The position numbers were made by a program, and so were the translations under genes. From NCBI RefSeq assembly GCF_014641195.1, contig NZ_BMHQ01000008.1, positions 62,001 through 126,000 of the forward strand: a stretch of DNA of 64,000 nucleotides. Direction: 5' to 3'. The DNA is from Marinithermofilum abyssi (GTDB lineage: Bacteria; Bacillota; Bacilli; Thermoactinomycetales; DSM-45169). The notes under the pieces were generated by a model. The model saw only the letters and a list, made by a program, of their open reading frames with translations, searched no databases and had not been told where the DNA came from. This document shows positions 9,435 to 18,911 of this stretch, in pieces; positions within the stretch are counted from its first letter, which is position 1, and every line of letters begins with the position of its first letter.

Positions 9435-10220
9435 TTAATAGAGTTCGGGCACCCGGCTGGAGAAAACGGGGACGTCTTTGCGGATTTTTGAAACGAGATC
9501 CAAGGAGAGCTCCGCCCGGAGGGTTTCTTCCCGGTCTTCACTGCCCGTTGCAACCACTTCTCCCCACGGGTCGACGATCATTGAAGTCCCGGCGAAATCC
9601 ACCCCGTCATGGGAACCGACGCGATTGCAAGAGACGACGAACATCTGGTTTTCGATCGCCCGGGCCAGCTGGAGCGCTTTCCAATGATCTTTCCGTGCGC
9701 TCGGCCACTCGGCGACGATATGTAGAACCTGGACGCCCTCCAACGCCAATTTCCGCGCCAACTCCGGAAAACGCAGGTCATAACAGATAATCAGCCCCAT
9801 TTTGACGCCATCTAGCTCGAATCCCTCGGCTTTGTTCTTTCCGCCCGCCAGGTACTTGGGCTCGTCCAGCATCGGGACGAGGTGGATTTTGTCGTATTGA
9901 TGGACGATGTTTCCTTGTCGATCCACTACCAAGGCGGTGTTGTAAAACCGTTCTTCTTTCCGGTTGGCTACCGAGCCACCGATGATGTGGACGTCGTATT
10001 TGTTTGCTAATTCCTGTAAAAAGGATGTGCTCGGCTCGCTATCGCGGTCGGCCACTTCATCTAGCCGCGATAATGTGTAGGCGGTGGTCCACATCTCCGG
10101 CAGTACGACGATGTCCGGCTTGTTGGTTTTAACCGTTTCATCTAACCAAGCTCTCACTTTGCGGCGGTTTTGTTCCGGATCCCCTGCGACGACATCCATC
10201 TGATACACCGCATACTTCAT
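9435..10220 (-). CDS. Carbon-nitrogen hydrolase (nitrilase superfamily, omega-amidase-like)
   Basis: Cytoplasmic amidase of the nitrilase superfamily. All three catalytic residues are present: Glu in LPEMW, Lys in YDKIHL and Cys in ICYDLRFPE. The 261-residue length fits the branch containing omega-amidases such as MtnU of methionine salvage, but no methionine-salvage gene is near, so the substrate stays open. The start ATG at 10220 is preceded by AGGAGG. The gene lies directly downstream of a broken gntR regulator on the same strand, which may once have controlled it. Confidence 0.88.
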   Translation of the reverse strand: MKYAVYQMDVVAGDPEQNRRKVRAWLDETVKTNKPDIVVLPEMWTTAYTLSRLDEVADRDSEPSTSFLQELANKYDVHIIGGSVANRKEERFYNTALVVDRQGNIVHQYDKIHLVPMLDEPKYLAGGKNKAEGFELDGVKMGLIICYDLRFPELARKLALEGVQVLHIVAEWPSARKDHWKALQLARAIENQMFVVSCNRVGSHDGVDFAGTSMIVDPWGEVVATGSEDREETLRAELSLDLVSKIRKDVPVFSSRVPELY

Positions 10221-10259
10221 ATTGACTTCCTCCTGTCTTCAGGTTGCTCGTGCATCCAT

Positions 10260-10431
10260 CGGTAGGCGTACGAGAGATGTTCAGGGCATCTGCGAACTCA
10301 TTCTCCGTATAGTACACACCCGTTGAAAGCTTGTCCGATAGAATCGCCGTCTTCAACCGCTTGTAGGCGGCCTCATGCATAGTCTCCCTCTTGATCGCCG
10401 ACCCGATATCAATTTCCACACCTTTTTTTAA
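10260..10431 (-). pseudogene. gntR-family regulator remnant (HTH only)
   Basis: The minus strand encodes HEAAYKRLKTAILSDKL followed by ENEFADALNISRTP, the winged helix-turn-helix start of a GntR/FadR-type repressor. Right after SRTP, where VREAL is expected, similarity stops and the frame runs into the amidase gene. The ligand-binding domain is gone. An intact 14-base palindrome remains upstream. The deletion probably left the amidase gene without its regulator. Confidence 0.75.
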
Positions 10432-10435
10432 TGTT

Positions 10436-10449
10436 TTATGTATACATAA
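10436..10449. promoter_or_regulatory. GntR-type palindromic operator
   Basis: TTATGTATACATAA is a perfect 14-base palindrome with the TGTATACA core typical of GntR-family sites. It stands just upstream of the gntR remnant, consistent with former autoregulation. Confidence 0.5.
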
Positions 10450-10725
10450 TACACGATATATAAAACAGAAGCGAATTAATAGTCGGACTTTTTTATTAGT
10501 CATCTCCTCCTTTTGTCGAGTGTACACGTTTCCTCCATCTTTATTATTCCTTTGGTTTTTCCTATGATATTAGACGTGTAGTTTGGCTCTCCATTCTTTA
10601 TTCGCAAAACAACGAACAGCCGGTTCCTGAACCATCAACGCGTCAATCGTGTTGGGAGATATGATCTCCTTTTTTCTATTCCTTTTGGTCCCCTAATCGA
10701 AGACAACCTAACATCACATGACAAA
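10450..10725. other. Gene-free stretch
   Basis: AT-rich leader region of the former gntR gene. I see no further reading frame with a ribosome site and no repeat. Confidence 0.5.
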
Positions 10726-10747
10726 GCGCCGTCCAAGCAGACGGCGC
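10726..10747 (-). terminator. Terminator after the site-2 protease gene
   Basis: Perfect stem GCGCCGTC/GACGGCGC with loop CAAGCA, 27 bases past the stop codon. Short T runs occur on both sides, so it may work in both directions. Confidence 0.65.
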
Positions 10748-10774
10748 CTTTTCCCATGCGGTTTTCCTTTACAT

Positions 10775-11866
10775 TCAACTGACCACCATCGGACCTCTGG
10801 GAATCGTTTGTTCCAACATGGCGACCATATACACCAAAAAGACAGCCAGGCCCAAGCGAACTCGTGCGGGAACACGGTAATATTCCCGGTCCCGTCGCAG
10901 GACGGTCTCACTTTCACCCGGCAAGTAATCCGCTGTCATATGCATACGCACTTTCCGTTCTCCCCGGGGAGTGGTTCCCTGTTCCGTTTTCAACAGGCGC
11001 ACCCGCCGAAAGCCCCCGGTAAAACCGTTAAAACGATGAATGACGCCGACGCCGGGATAGTACACATCACACCAATGCTGCTGGTTCTCCACTTCACAGT
11101 ATTGGTGGAAGGGCAAATCCCGCTGATGTTCTTCCGAGGGAATCCACATACCCGACTGTTCAAAAAGAGCCGTATCCACGTCGGCTGCAAATTTTATCGA
11201 GCGAGCGCCGGCCCGTTTTCGGGAAATAAAGGACTCCCACAACTGCCAAGCAAAGAGAAGCCAAATGAGAATCAGCAGCCAACTCATCGTATATACGATC
11301 AACACCAGACCGCCAATCAAACCCAGTACCCAGAACCACCGGGAGATAGCGGTTACGATCCGTCCCCCGTCGAGGGGATGAATCGGCAGCAAGTTAAACA
11401 GATTCAGCATAAACCCAATCAGGGCGATGGCGTACAGGACCTCCACTCCCGTCCAGCGAGCGAGCAAGAAAGCCAGTACGGCTCCCACGGTTCCCAGAAG
11501 AGGTCCGCCCAGCGCGATATAAGCTTCCGTCCTGGCGTCCTGAGGCTGTTTCTTCATTAGGATCAAGGCGCCTAAAAAGGGAATAAACACCGGAGCGGTC
11601 ACTTTCAGCCCCTTTTGCTTGGCTGCCAGCACGTGGCCCATCTCATGAATAAAGATCATGATAACCAGACCGATGGAGAAGGTCCAAGGAAAGATCAAGG
11701 CATAAGTCCCCACCATCAGCAACATGCTCCACAGCGAACCGCCCACTTTTCCCAATTTGAGCAGCCCCGGCAGGTACTTCAATCCGCCCAGAATCAGGGC
11801 GCCGATACCTCCGAGTCGCCCCCAAAAGCCTCCCCGTTTTCTTTCTCCCCTATGCTTCAAACCCAT
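10775..11866 (-). CDS. Site-2 protease family membrane metalloprotease
   Basis: Intramembrane zinc protease of the M50 family. The zinc motif HEMGH lies in the second hydrophobic cluster and the second metal ligand is in HPLDGGRI. Several transmembrane segments fill the first 230 residues, followed by a soluble C-terminal region of about 110 residues and a last hydrophobic segment. I choose ATG 11866 (363 residues), preceded by AAAGGGGGG. The open frame reaches 12115 only through sequence of the neighbouring ykn remnant. Substrate unknown; the family often cleaves anti-sigma factors or membrane regulators. Confidence 0.85.
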   Translation of the reverse strand: MGLKHRGERKRGGFWGRLGGIGALILGGLKYLPGLLKLGKVGGSLWSMLLMVGTYALIFPWTFSIGLVIMIFIHEMGHVLAAKQKGLKVTAPVFIPFLGALILMKKQPQDARTEAYIALGGPLLGTVGAVLAFLLARWTGVEVLYAIALIGFMLNLFNLLPIHPLDGGRIVTAISRWFWVLGLIGGLVLIVYTMSWLLILIWLLFAWQLWESFISRKRAGARSIKFAADVDTALFEQSGMWIPSEEHQRDLPFHQYCEVENQQHWCDVYYPGVGVIHRFNGFTGGFRRVRLLKTEQGTTPRGERKVRMHMTADYLPGESETVLRRDREYYRVPARVRLGLAVFLVYMVAMLEQTIPRGPMVVS

Positions 11867-12014
11867 GGGAGCCCCCCCTTTCGTCAACAAGATTCGACCG
11901 CAGTTTATCATATATTTATTTCCCCGCCTATCCCCTTCTACTCTTTTGTCGGGAATCTTCCTTATTTTTCGGGAAACGGCGAAACAAGCAAAGGACTCCC
12001 GTAGGAGTCCTCTT

Positions 12015-12398
12015 TCAATCATACCGCAAACACTCGATCGGGTTGAGGCGGGCTGCTTTGTTGGCCGGAAGAAGGCCGAAGACGACGCCGAACAGCATGG
12101 AGAACCAGACCGCACCCACAGCCACCCAGGGGGAGATCACCGCCGGCAACGGGGATAGGATTGCGATCAGCCCCGCCGCTCCCGCTCCCAATCCGATCCC
12201 GAGGATTCCCCCGATCACTGACAAAGTGACGGCTTCTATGAGGAATTGAACCAGGATCTGACCCCTCGTTGCTCCCAGAGACATGCGGATGCCGATTTCC
12301 CGGGTCCGTTCCGTGACAGAGACGAGCATAATGTTCATTACGCCGATACCGCCGACCACCAAAGAAATCCCGCCGATGCTGCCGATGACAATCGTCAT
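12015..12398 (-). pseudogene. yknZ: C-terminal part of a YknZ/MacB-type permease
   Basis: The frame encodes the last three transmembrane segments of an FtsX/MacB permease, including VGGIGVMNIMLVSVTERTREIG and GLLPANKAARLNPIE. It is out of frame with the preceding 12395-13081 segment, which carries the periplasmic part of the same permease. The junction around 12398-12412 needs a one-base shift (AAG GGA ATC ... then [11 protein letters not shown]). No ribosome site of its own is visible, so this is the cut-off 3' end of a broken gene. Confidence 0.8.
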
Positions 12399-13081
12399 GA
12401 TATTTTGATTCCCTTGACGATCTGCTCCAGGTTCATCACCTGGTAATCCCCTTCGGTCCGGTGGTTCCGGTTAAGGATCTGGATGGCCTGGTCACCGACG
12501 GATTGAATCTGATCCGCCTTTTTCACCTGCAACGTGAGTTGGTTGATCTGGTTTTTGCCAAAGACGCTTCGCCACGTCTGATACGGCAGATACACTTCCG
12601 ACTGGGTAAACGAGCTGAACACACCCTTGGGCGGTTCCAAAACGCCGATAACCCGCAGCGGCTGTTCCCCCACCCGGATCACTTGGCCCACGGGGTTTTG
12701 GTCCGGAAAAAGGTCTTCCTTCACCTTCGGGCTGATTACCGCTCCGGCGTTCCCCCGCAAAAAATCGGTCGGTTGAAACAGCCGCCCCGCCTCCGTTCCT
12801 TGATTTTGCATCTCCATAAAGGCATTGCTGTTGATCCCGAAGACAACCACCTGATCCAGCTTTTCCGAGCGGTAGTAGACATCTTTCATGTCATAGCTGG
12901 TGGACAGCACCGGGCGATCCAGACACCCGATCAGGTTCATCAACGTGGATTTGCCCGATCCGGAGGGACCCATGATAGCGACATACTCCCCTTCTTCCAC
13001 TTCCAGATCGATTCTCTTTAATACAGGGACGGATAATGTACCGGACTGATACGTTTTGGTGACGCCGGTCAACTGAATCAT
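12395..13081 (-). pseudogene. Fusion of ABC ATPase start and permease middle (yknY-yknZ deletion)
   Basis: The first 57 codons are the start of a LolD/YknY-type ATPase, through Walker A GPSGSGKS and NLIGCLDRP. The next codon begins the extracytoplasmic domain of the partner permease ([21 protein letters not shown]). The rest of the ATPase (signature, Walker B) and the permease N-terminus are missing. This is an in-frame deletion joining two neighbouring genes. A frameshift at its end separates it from the last permease segment. The product cannot hydrolyse ATP normally. Confidence 0.85.
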
Positions 13082-13937
13082 GGGGCTTTCACTTCCGAGC
13101 CGTTTTTCAGCTCGGGATCCGGCTGCACGATCACCTGATCCCCTGCTTTTACACCGGAGAGGATCTCCACCCGTTTCCCGTCGCTGATGCCCAGTTTAAC
13201 TTGCTTTTGTTTGGCCACACCCTTTTCCACCACATAGACCACCTGCTTGCCGTCTCACTCCACCACCGTACTTTGCGGAAGCGACTTCACTCGTTTCGGA
13301 TCCGTCTGGATCTCGGCCATCAGACGGGAACCTAGCTTTAACGGCAGGTTGTGCTCCAGCTCAATGGTCACCGGATAACGAATCTGCTCCGACTCAGCCG
13401 ATCCCTGCTTCTGGCTTTTTTCCGGCAAGTAGGCGACCTCTTTCACCCGACCCTTCCACTTTTTCTCGGGAAGAATATCCGACTGCAAAGTGACGCGCTG
13501 CCCTTTCTTCAGCTTCAGGGCATCAAATTCGGATGCTTCCGCAGTCACTTGCTGTTCATCCAGATCAGCAATCACCACCACCGGTTCCGATTCACCGCCC
13601 AATCCCGACGCCGGGTTTTCGTTTACCTGAATAACCGTTCCATCTTTCACACTACGAACGGTACGAACCGGGAGCTCATACCGAAAGAGGGCGGCACCCT
13701 CTTTCACCTTGTCGCCCGGCTTAACCCGAACCTCCCGGATTTTTTGCCCTTGATCGGCATAAATCTTCTCCTGATCCACCGGTTCCAGCGTTCCGGAGGT
13801 GATCACCGTCTCCTGAATTGTTTTCGTTTCCAAGGAAGCCACTTTTACTTCCTCAGCCTGATTATTATTTTTGACGATACCAGCTGCCACCATGCCGCCC
13901 ACCAATATGGCAATCCTATCCACACTTTTTTATTCAT
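13078..13937 (-). pseudogene. yknX: YknX/MacA-like adaptor, frameshifted and with an internal stop
   Basis: Membrane-fusion adaptor of the YknX type. The natural start MNKKVW at ATG 13937 is one base out of frame with the following membrane anchor IAILVGGMVAAGI. The main frame then runs from 13923 through a hairpin and lipoyl-like region (LEPVDQEKIYADQGQKIREV) to a TGA at 13255-13257. Beyond it the same frame continues DGKQVVYVVEKGVAKQKQV up to the ATG of the next gene, with ATGA overlap. At least two lesions make it a pseudogene, although GTG 13923 could still give a truncated product. Confidence 0.8.
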
Positions 13938-13965
13938 GTTCGGCCTCCAAAGGTTCCTCAAAACA

Positions 13966-14658
13966 TCACTGCGGGGGTCCGAAGGTTTCACCCACGGCGG
14001 CAGTTACAGCGGCCAGTGCCAGCCCCGCCGCATACAGGATCAAAGCGACGGCCCACCCTTTGCCGCGGGATACCTGGCCAATCACCGACAGACCCAGAGC
14101 GGACACCGCCAGATTCCACAGTGAGAACACTTCAATTCCGTTCAATATCCCCGATAATGCTCCTTTCGCCGAAATCAAGGCACCCAGGCTGGTCGGTAAA
14201 GATTCCGGATTGTCACCGGGTCCGGCTGTCCACAGCACAGCGACATAAACCACATTGGCCAACAGCGGAAAAATCCCCAGGTAGGTGTTCATGGAATACA
14301 GCTGTCCAAAGGTGGCCTCCCCCTGAAACAACATCATCAACAACCACTGCACCAGCGAATACAGGAGGAACAAGAGCGGGATGACGAACAGAGTAGTAAC
14401 CGCGATGGTCCCCGCCATGATGGTGGCGCCGTTCTCCCCCATCACCGCCAATTGTTCCTGATACAACGGATGCTCCGCCATCTTCAAGCCTGCCAAATAA
14501 GCGACCACCGCCGATAACAGCATAATGGTGATCAATGCACCAACAAAGCGGGGCTGTTGGCGAATCCGCTCCATCTGCTTCCCCGGTTCCACTAACATCC
14601 CCCACATGGACGGTTTTTCCGCCGCTGCTGCGCGTCCCAGTTCGGCATTCACATCCAT
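13966..14658 (-). CDS. yknW: YknW-like Yip1-domain membrane protein
   Basis: Membrane protein with about five hydrophobic segments and a Yip1-type domain. The order Yip1 protein - adaptor - ATPase - permease matches yknWXYZ of B. subtilis, where YknW assists an exporter protecting against the SdpC cannibalism toxin. The ATG at 14658 sits directly against AGGGGGG. GTG 14652 is better spaced (six bases), so the true start may be there. This is the only gene of the set that looks intact, and it now lacks working partners. Confidence 0.7.
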   Translation of the reverse strand: MDVNAELGRAAAAEKPSMWGMLVEPGKQMERIRQQPRFVGALITIMLLSAVVAYLAGLKMAEHPLYQEQLAVMGENGATIMAGTIAVTTLFVIPLLFLLYSLVQWLLMMLFQGEATFGQLYSMNTYLGIFPLLANVVYVAVLWTAGPGDNPESLPTSLGALISAKGALSGILNGIEVFSLWNLAVSALGLSVIGQVSRGKGWAVALILYAAGLALAAVTAAVGETFGPPQ

Positions 14659-14809
14659 CCCCCCTGATTCATTGCAAAATCGATTGATTTTTCCCCCTGT
14701 TTACATTCCATCAAAATAAAGGGAAACCCTCCACCAAATGTACGCCTGTTTGCAGAAAAAAGAACGTTTCACTCATTATTCATACATCGTTCCATAAGCG
14801 GAGAAAAAA

Positions 14810-14829
14810 GGCTGCTCCAATGAGCAGCC
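14810..14829 (-). terminator. Terminator of the amino-acid ABC importer operon
   Basis: Perfect stem GGCTGCTC/GAGCAGCC with loop CAAT, followed on the minus strand by a T run. It lies about 75 bases after the ATPase stop. Confidence 0.8.
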
Positions 14830-14905
14830 TCTGTTTTATGACAAACCTCTTGGTTCCAGAAAAAAGAGGCTTTTCTACCCGTCGCTTCCTCTCCGACGCG
14901 GCAAG

Positions 14906-15628
14906 TCACAACACTTTGCTCAAAAACTCCCGGGTCCGTTCTTCTTTCGGATATTCGAAGATTTCTTCCGGCGTTCCTTCTTCCACGATGCGCCCTTCAT
15001 CCAGGTAGACCACTTTGTCCCCCACTTCCCGGGCAAAGCCCATCTCGTGGGTGACGATCACCATGGTCATACCCTCCCGGGCCAGCTCCTTCATCACACC
15101 GAGCACTTCCCCCACCAGCTCCGGGTCCAGAGCCGAAGTGGGCTCGTCAAACAGCATCACCCGGGGCTCCATCGCCAAGGCCCGGGCAATGGCCACACGC
15201 TGCTTCTGACCGCCGGAGAGTTGGGAGGAGTAAGCATCCGCCCGATCTGCCATCCCCACTTTCTCCAAGTAGGAAAGAGCCAGCTTTTTGGCCTCTTCTT
15301 TTGCCATGCCCTTCACCTGAACCGGGGCTTCTATCACATTTTCCAGAACGTTCATATGAGGAAACAGGTTGAAGTGCTGAAACACCATTCCTACCTGCTG
15401 CCGCACCCGGTTGAGGTCATCCTTGCGGGGATCCACCAGTTGTCCCTGAATATAGATCTCCCCGCTATCCTCGATTTCGAGAAAGTTGAGACAGCGCAGC
15501 AGCGTACTCTTGCCGGAACCGCTGGCGCCGATCAACACCACCACATCGCTTTCATTCACCTGCAAGTCGATGTCTTTTAACACATGCACACGGCCAAAAG
15601 ATTTGTTCAGCTTTTTTACCTGGATCAT
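14906..15628 (-). CDS. Polar amino-acid ABC importer, ATPase
   Basis: ATP-binding subunit of a GlnQ/HisP-type amino-acid importer. Walker A is GASGSGKS, the signature is [15 protein letters not shown], and Walker B is [14 protein letters not shown]. The 240 residues are standard. The stop codon of the permease overlaps its ATG, and the binding protein is encoded first. This gives the usual order binding protein - permease - ATPase. The substrate (glutamine, cystine, arginine or other polar amino acid) cannot be told from the sequence. Confidence 0.95.
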   Translation of the reverse strand: MIQVKKLNKSFGRVHVLKDIDLQVNESDVVVLIGASGSGKSTLLRCLNFLEIEDSGEIYIQGQLVDPRKDDLNRVRQQVGMVFQHFNLFPHMNVLENVIEAPVQVKGMAKEEAKKLALSYLEKVGMADRADAYSSQLSGGQKQRVAIARALAMEPRVMLFDEPTSALDPELVGEVLGVMKELAREGMTMVIVTHEMGFAREVGDKVVYLDEGRIVEEGTPEEIFEYPKEERTREFLSKVL

Positions 15629-16290
15629 CAGCGGGTCCCTCCATCCACATCCAAACGCTTCTCCATCCGGTTCAGCAACAAGGTGAAGATCAATACCAGC
15701 ACCAAGTAGTACAAGCCGTTAATGGCATAGGTCTCAAACTGCTGATAGTTGGCCGCGGCCTCCGACAGGGCCACGCCGTACAAATCGCTGACACCGATGT
15801 AAGCCACCAGGGAGGAGTCCTTCAATCCGATAATGAACTGGTTGCCCAGCGGAGGCAGGGAGCGTTTGAAAGCCTGAGGCAAAATAATGCGCCGCATCGC
15901 CAGCCGCTGGGACATCCCGAGGGACCGTGCCGCTTCCATCTGTCCCCGGTCGATGGACTGAATCGCTCCCCGGAAGATCTCTGCGATATACGCCCCGGCA
16001 TGAATGCCCAGTGCCGCTACCCCGGCGGTAAAGCTGTCCATGTTGATCCCGATCTGGGCCAAGCCGAAGTAAAAAAAGGCGATCTGCACGATCAAGGGCG
16101 TTCCCCGAATGATGGTGATATACAGATTGGCCAGCCACTGCAGCGGTTTGATGGATGAAATCTTAAAAAAAGCAAACACCAGTCCCAACACCGTGCCCAA
16201 AATCAATGACAGGGCGGTAATCTCAATTGTGACCCAAGTCGCTTCCAAAAACGAGGACATTGTCGATCGAAAAATCTCTCCAAATCCCAT
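15628..16290 (-). CDS. Polar amino-acid ABC importer, permease
   Basis: Membrane subunit of the HisMQ family, 220 residues, with about five membrane helices. The cytoplasmic EAA loop reads [23 protein letters not shown], the docking site for the ATPase. It begins 32 bases after the binding-protein gene and overlaps the ATPase start by one base. Both subunits of the membrane dimer are presumably this same protein, since no second permease is present. Confidence 0.94.
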   Translation of the reverse strand: MGFGEIFRSTMSSFLEATWVTIEITALSLILGTVLGLVFAFFKISSIKPLQWLANLYITIIRGTPLIVQIAFFYFGLAQIGINMDSFTAGVAALGIHAGAYIAEIFRGAIQSIDRGQMEAARSLGMSQRLAMRRIILPQAFKRSLPPLGNQFIIGLKDSSLVAYIGVSDLYGVALSEAAANYQQFETYAINGLYYLVLVLIFTLLLNRMEKRLDVDGGTR

Positions 16291-16322
16291 GCCGTTGTAT
16301 AACCCTCCCTCTCCCTATTCCA

Positions 16323-17102
16323 TCAATGGAGAATATTTCGACGAAACCACTTCTTGCTGATCCGGTCATAGGTCCCGTTCTCTACGATGCGATCCAGCGC
16401 CTGATTGATCGCTTTCACCAACTGTGGATTCCCCTTGCGTACGGCGATCCCCATCTCATCCTGGGTTAAGGGCTTGCCCACTTTATCGATAGGCAGGTGA
16501 TCGTGCAATATCGCATAATCCCCCAGTCCTTCGTCGGTGATCACCGCGTCCACCCGTCCGGTGGGCAAATCCTGCAGCGCAGTCACATCACTCGTGTATT
16601 CCTTGATATCATCGGAATACTTCAGGGCCTCGTCCTTGTAGGTGGTCGCTTTCACCACCCCGATCGTCTTTCCTTTCAAATCTTCCGGAGACCGGATGTC
16701 CCGGTTGCCTTGATCCACGAAGATTTGGGCTCCCGAACGATAATAGGGTTTGGAAAAGTCGACCGCCTTTTTCCGCTCTTCCGTAATGCCCATACTCCCG
16801 ATCACAGCATCATATTTGCGGGTTTGCAACCCGGCGACAATCGTTTCAAAAGGATTGGTCACCGGCTTCGGCTTCAGCCCCATTTCCTTGGCCAGGGCCT
16901 TGCCGATCTCTACGTCAAACCCTGTCAGCTCCCCTTGTTGGCGAAAGTTGTAGGGTTTGTACAACCCGCTCATGGCGAAGGTGAGCGTCCCTTCTTCCCT
17001 CAGCTTCCACTTCCTCACTCCCTCGCTGGAACCACATGCGGTCAACATCAGCACCAACAGCAGTGTCACCACGCCACCCGTCCACCATCGTTCATTGAAA
17101 AT
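16323..17102 (-). CDS. Polar amino-acid ABC importer, substrate-binding lipoprotein
   Basis: Extracellular binding lipoprotein of the family 3 solute-binding proteins: lipobox LTAC, then GTLTFAMSGLYKPYNF, DVEIGKALAKEMGL and DAVIGSMGITEERKKAVDFS. A usual start codon is hard to find. GTG 17072 gives a signal peptide without positive charge and has only a weak ribosome site. An ATT at 17102-17100 stands six bases after GGGGGAG in the same frame and would add a plausible signal start (MFNERWWTGG). I annotate that longer form, with GTG 17072 as the conventional alternative. Confidence 0.85.
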   Translation of the reverse strand: MFNERWWTGGVVTLLLVLMLTACGSSEGVRKWKLREEGTLTFAMSGLYKPYNFRQQGELTGFDVEIGKALAKEMGLKPKPVTNPFETIVAGLQTRKYDAVIGSMGITEERKKAVDFSKPYYRSGAQIFVDQGNRDIRSPEDLKGKTIGVVKATTYKDEALKYSDDIKEYTSDVTALQDLPTGRVDAVITDEGLGDYAILHDHLPIDKVGKPLTQDEMGIAVRKGNPQLVKAINQALDRIVENGTYDRISKKWFRRNILH

Positions 17103-17213
17103 CGTCGGCTCCCCCTTCTATCGGTTTGTACACCAAAAAATATGTAGTCACAGTCCGCAATATGAAAATCTGAAAAGAGGGAAAATTCCCCTGGTTCTAT
17201 GCTATAGCAAAAA

Positions 17214-17244
17214 AACCCCCCGGGCAAAAGACCTTTCGGGGGTT
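17214..17244 (-). terminator. Terminator after tRNA-Ala
   Basis: Stem AACCCCC/GGGGGTT with a longer loop, followed on the minus strand by TTTTTTT. It stands between tRNA-Ala and the amino-acid importer and fits as tRNA terminator. Confidence 0.7.
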
Positions 17245-17429
17245 GTAACGGGAGTGGGCCGACTCAGATATAGTCCAAAGGGATTACAGCCACATCTCGC
17301 CAAAGTCCCATCAGATACTCGAATATCCGTCCAGATCGGCTCAAATGTTGTTACATTTCGCCATACTATCTAAAAAACGCACCTAAACCGGTGCGAAGAG
17401 GCCGTGACAATCTCCTTCATATAGATGTT

Positions 17430-17505
17430 TGGTGGAGCTGAGCGGGCTCGAACCGCCGACCTCCTCGTTGCGAACGAGGCGCTCTCCCAGCTGAGCTACA
17501 GCCCC
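17430..17505 (-). tRNA. tRNA-Ala (anticodon CGC)
   Basis: The minus strand folds into a complete cloverleaf: acceptor GGGGCTG/CAGCTCC with one G-U pair, D arm GCTCAGCTGGGAGAGC, anticodon arm CCTCG-TTCGCAA-CGAGG, T arm GGCGG-TTCGAGC-CCGC, and an encoded ACCA end. Anticodon CGC reads GCG alanine codons. 76 bases. Confidence 0.96.
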
Positions 17506-17645
17506 ACGAGAAAAGCACATCCTGCGCAGACACCATCATACTACGAATACCGAGCCCGATTTGTCAAGCGCTATTATTATATATACAGCCGGATTCAGTT
17601 GAAAAGAATCTCAGCGGGGAATTGAACCGATTTCTCTCCCCGCCG

Positions 17646-18911
17646 TCACAATTGCCGCAATTGCGGCTTGATGGAGTAATAGTTGCTTTCCTTTTCATGC
17701 TCTTGTTCCGTATAGATGTTTTCATACAGCTGAATCAGCCGCTGTCGCTCCGACTCCCACTTCCACGTGTTTCGCGCCTTTATACAACCTTGAATAAATG
17801 GCCCCGGGTCAGCCAGCATCTCCTGTAACGCCTTGGCCACTCCGTCCGGATCCAGCGGATCGACGGATTTCCCCGCGCCGCTCTGGCGGATGGGCAGGGT
17901 TTTGCCTGGTTGAGGACTGGTCAATACCGGCACACCTGCATGGATGTATTCGTGGGTGGATGTCGGTGTCGCCAGATCACTCTCCCGAGAAGTACGGGTG
18001 TAAAAGACCACTCCGATATCCGCATGACAGGTGACAAACAAGAGATCCTCCGGCAACAGCGGCGGGTGGAAAAACACCCGGCCATCTACACAGTGGTGAA
18101 GTGCCCACCGCTCCAAGTACTCCTTCCATTCCCCGTAACCGATCATGACCAGCTTTACGTTCTCCGGCAGATGACTGACCGCCTCGATCAAAGTCTCCAA
18201 GCCCCGATTGCGAATGAATACTCCCTGATACAATACGATCTGGTCCTCCGGCTGCAGCCGGAACCGGTTGTGAAAGTATCTCTTCTTTTCAGGAAGCTCG
18301 GGCAAAACAGAAGGAACGTTGCGGATCACGACGGAGCGGAGGGAATCGTTCCGCTTGCGAAACTCCTCCTCCATCAGTTCGTTGGTTGTAATCAGGCAGT
18401 CCACATGGTTGATCCACCAGGATTCCGCCTGATAACCAACCATCTTTTCCAGCCGTCCTTTGCCGTATTTCTCCCGATACAGCTCCTGGCAGTCGTAAAT
18501 GAGGGAGATGCCTTTTTTCCGTTTCAGATAGACGCCGATACTGAGGGTATTCAAGTCGTAACAATGGACAGCATCATAGGAAGCTTGTTCACACAACTCC
18601 CACACTTTTTGAGCAAACTGGCGCTGTGCCACCACATCTTTCGCCATTTTGACCACCGGGGTGCGTACCACTCGGTATACACCCTGCTTCAGCCGCTGAT
18701 CCGCTTTTCGTTCGACGTAACTTTTGATGCGACGGGTGGAGATTGGGAAACGCAGCAAGCGGATTCGTTCATGCAGTTCCGGCGGAGGCTGAAGGGTGGT
18801 ATGCAAGCAGGCGATGTCCACCTCCCAGCCGGCTTCGGCCAGTGCCACAGCTTCGCGTTGTACCCGGGCAGCATAGTGAATGTCTCTCATTAAAATCATT
18901 AATACACGCAT
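17646..18911 (-). CDS. Family 4-like glycosyltransferase
   Basis: GT-B fold glycosyltransferase of the GT4 type, 421 residues. The N-terminal half has an MRVLMILMRDIHYAARVQRE start typical of donors-last folding glycosyltransferases. The C-terminal half has VLYQGVFIRNRGLETLIEA and an STHEYIHAGVPVLTS loop. This corresponds to the EX7E region, where the first Glu is seen as HEYIHAGVP. The start ATG follows GGAAGGCG. No cell-wall or capsule genes flank it, so substrate and acceptor are unknown. It is transcribed singly. Confidence 0.85.
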   Translation of the reverse strand: MRVLMILMRDIHYAARVQREAVALAEAGWEVDIACLHTTLQPPPELHERIRLLRFPISTRRIKSYVERKADQRLKQGVYRVVRTPVVKMAKDVVAQRQFAQKVWELCEQASYDAVHCYDLNTLSIGVYLKRKKGISLIYDCQELYREKYGKGRLEKMVGYQAESWWINHVDCLITTNELMEEEFRKRNDSLRSVVIRNVPSVLPELPEKKRYFHNRFRLQPEDQIVLYQGVFIRNRGLETLIEAVSHLPENVKLVMIGYGEWKEYLERWALHHCVDGRVFFHPPLLPEDLLFVTCHADIGVVFYTRTSRESDLATPTSTHEYIHAGVPVLTSPQPGKTLPIRQSGAGKSVDPLDPDGVAKALQEMLADPGPFIQGCIKARNTWKWESERQRLIQLYENIYTEQEHEKESNYYSIKPQLRQL

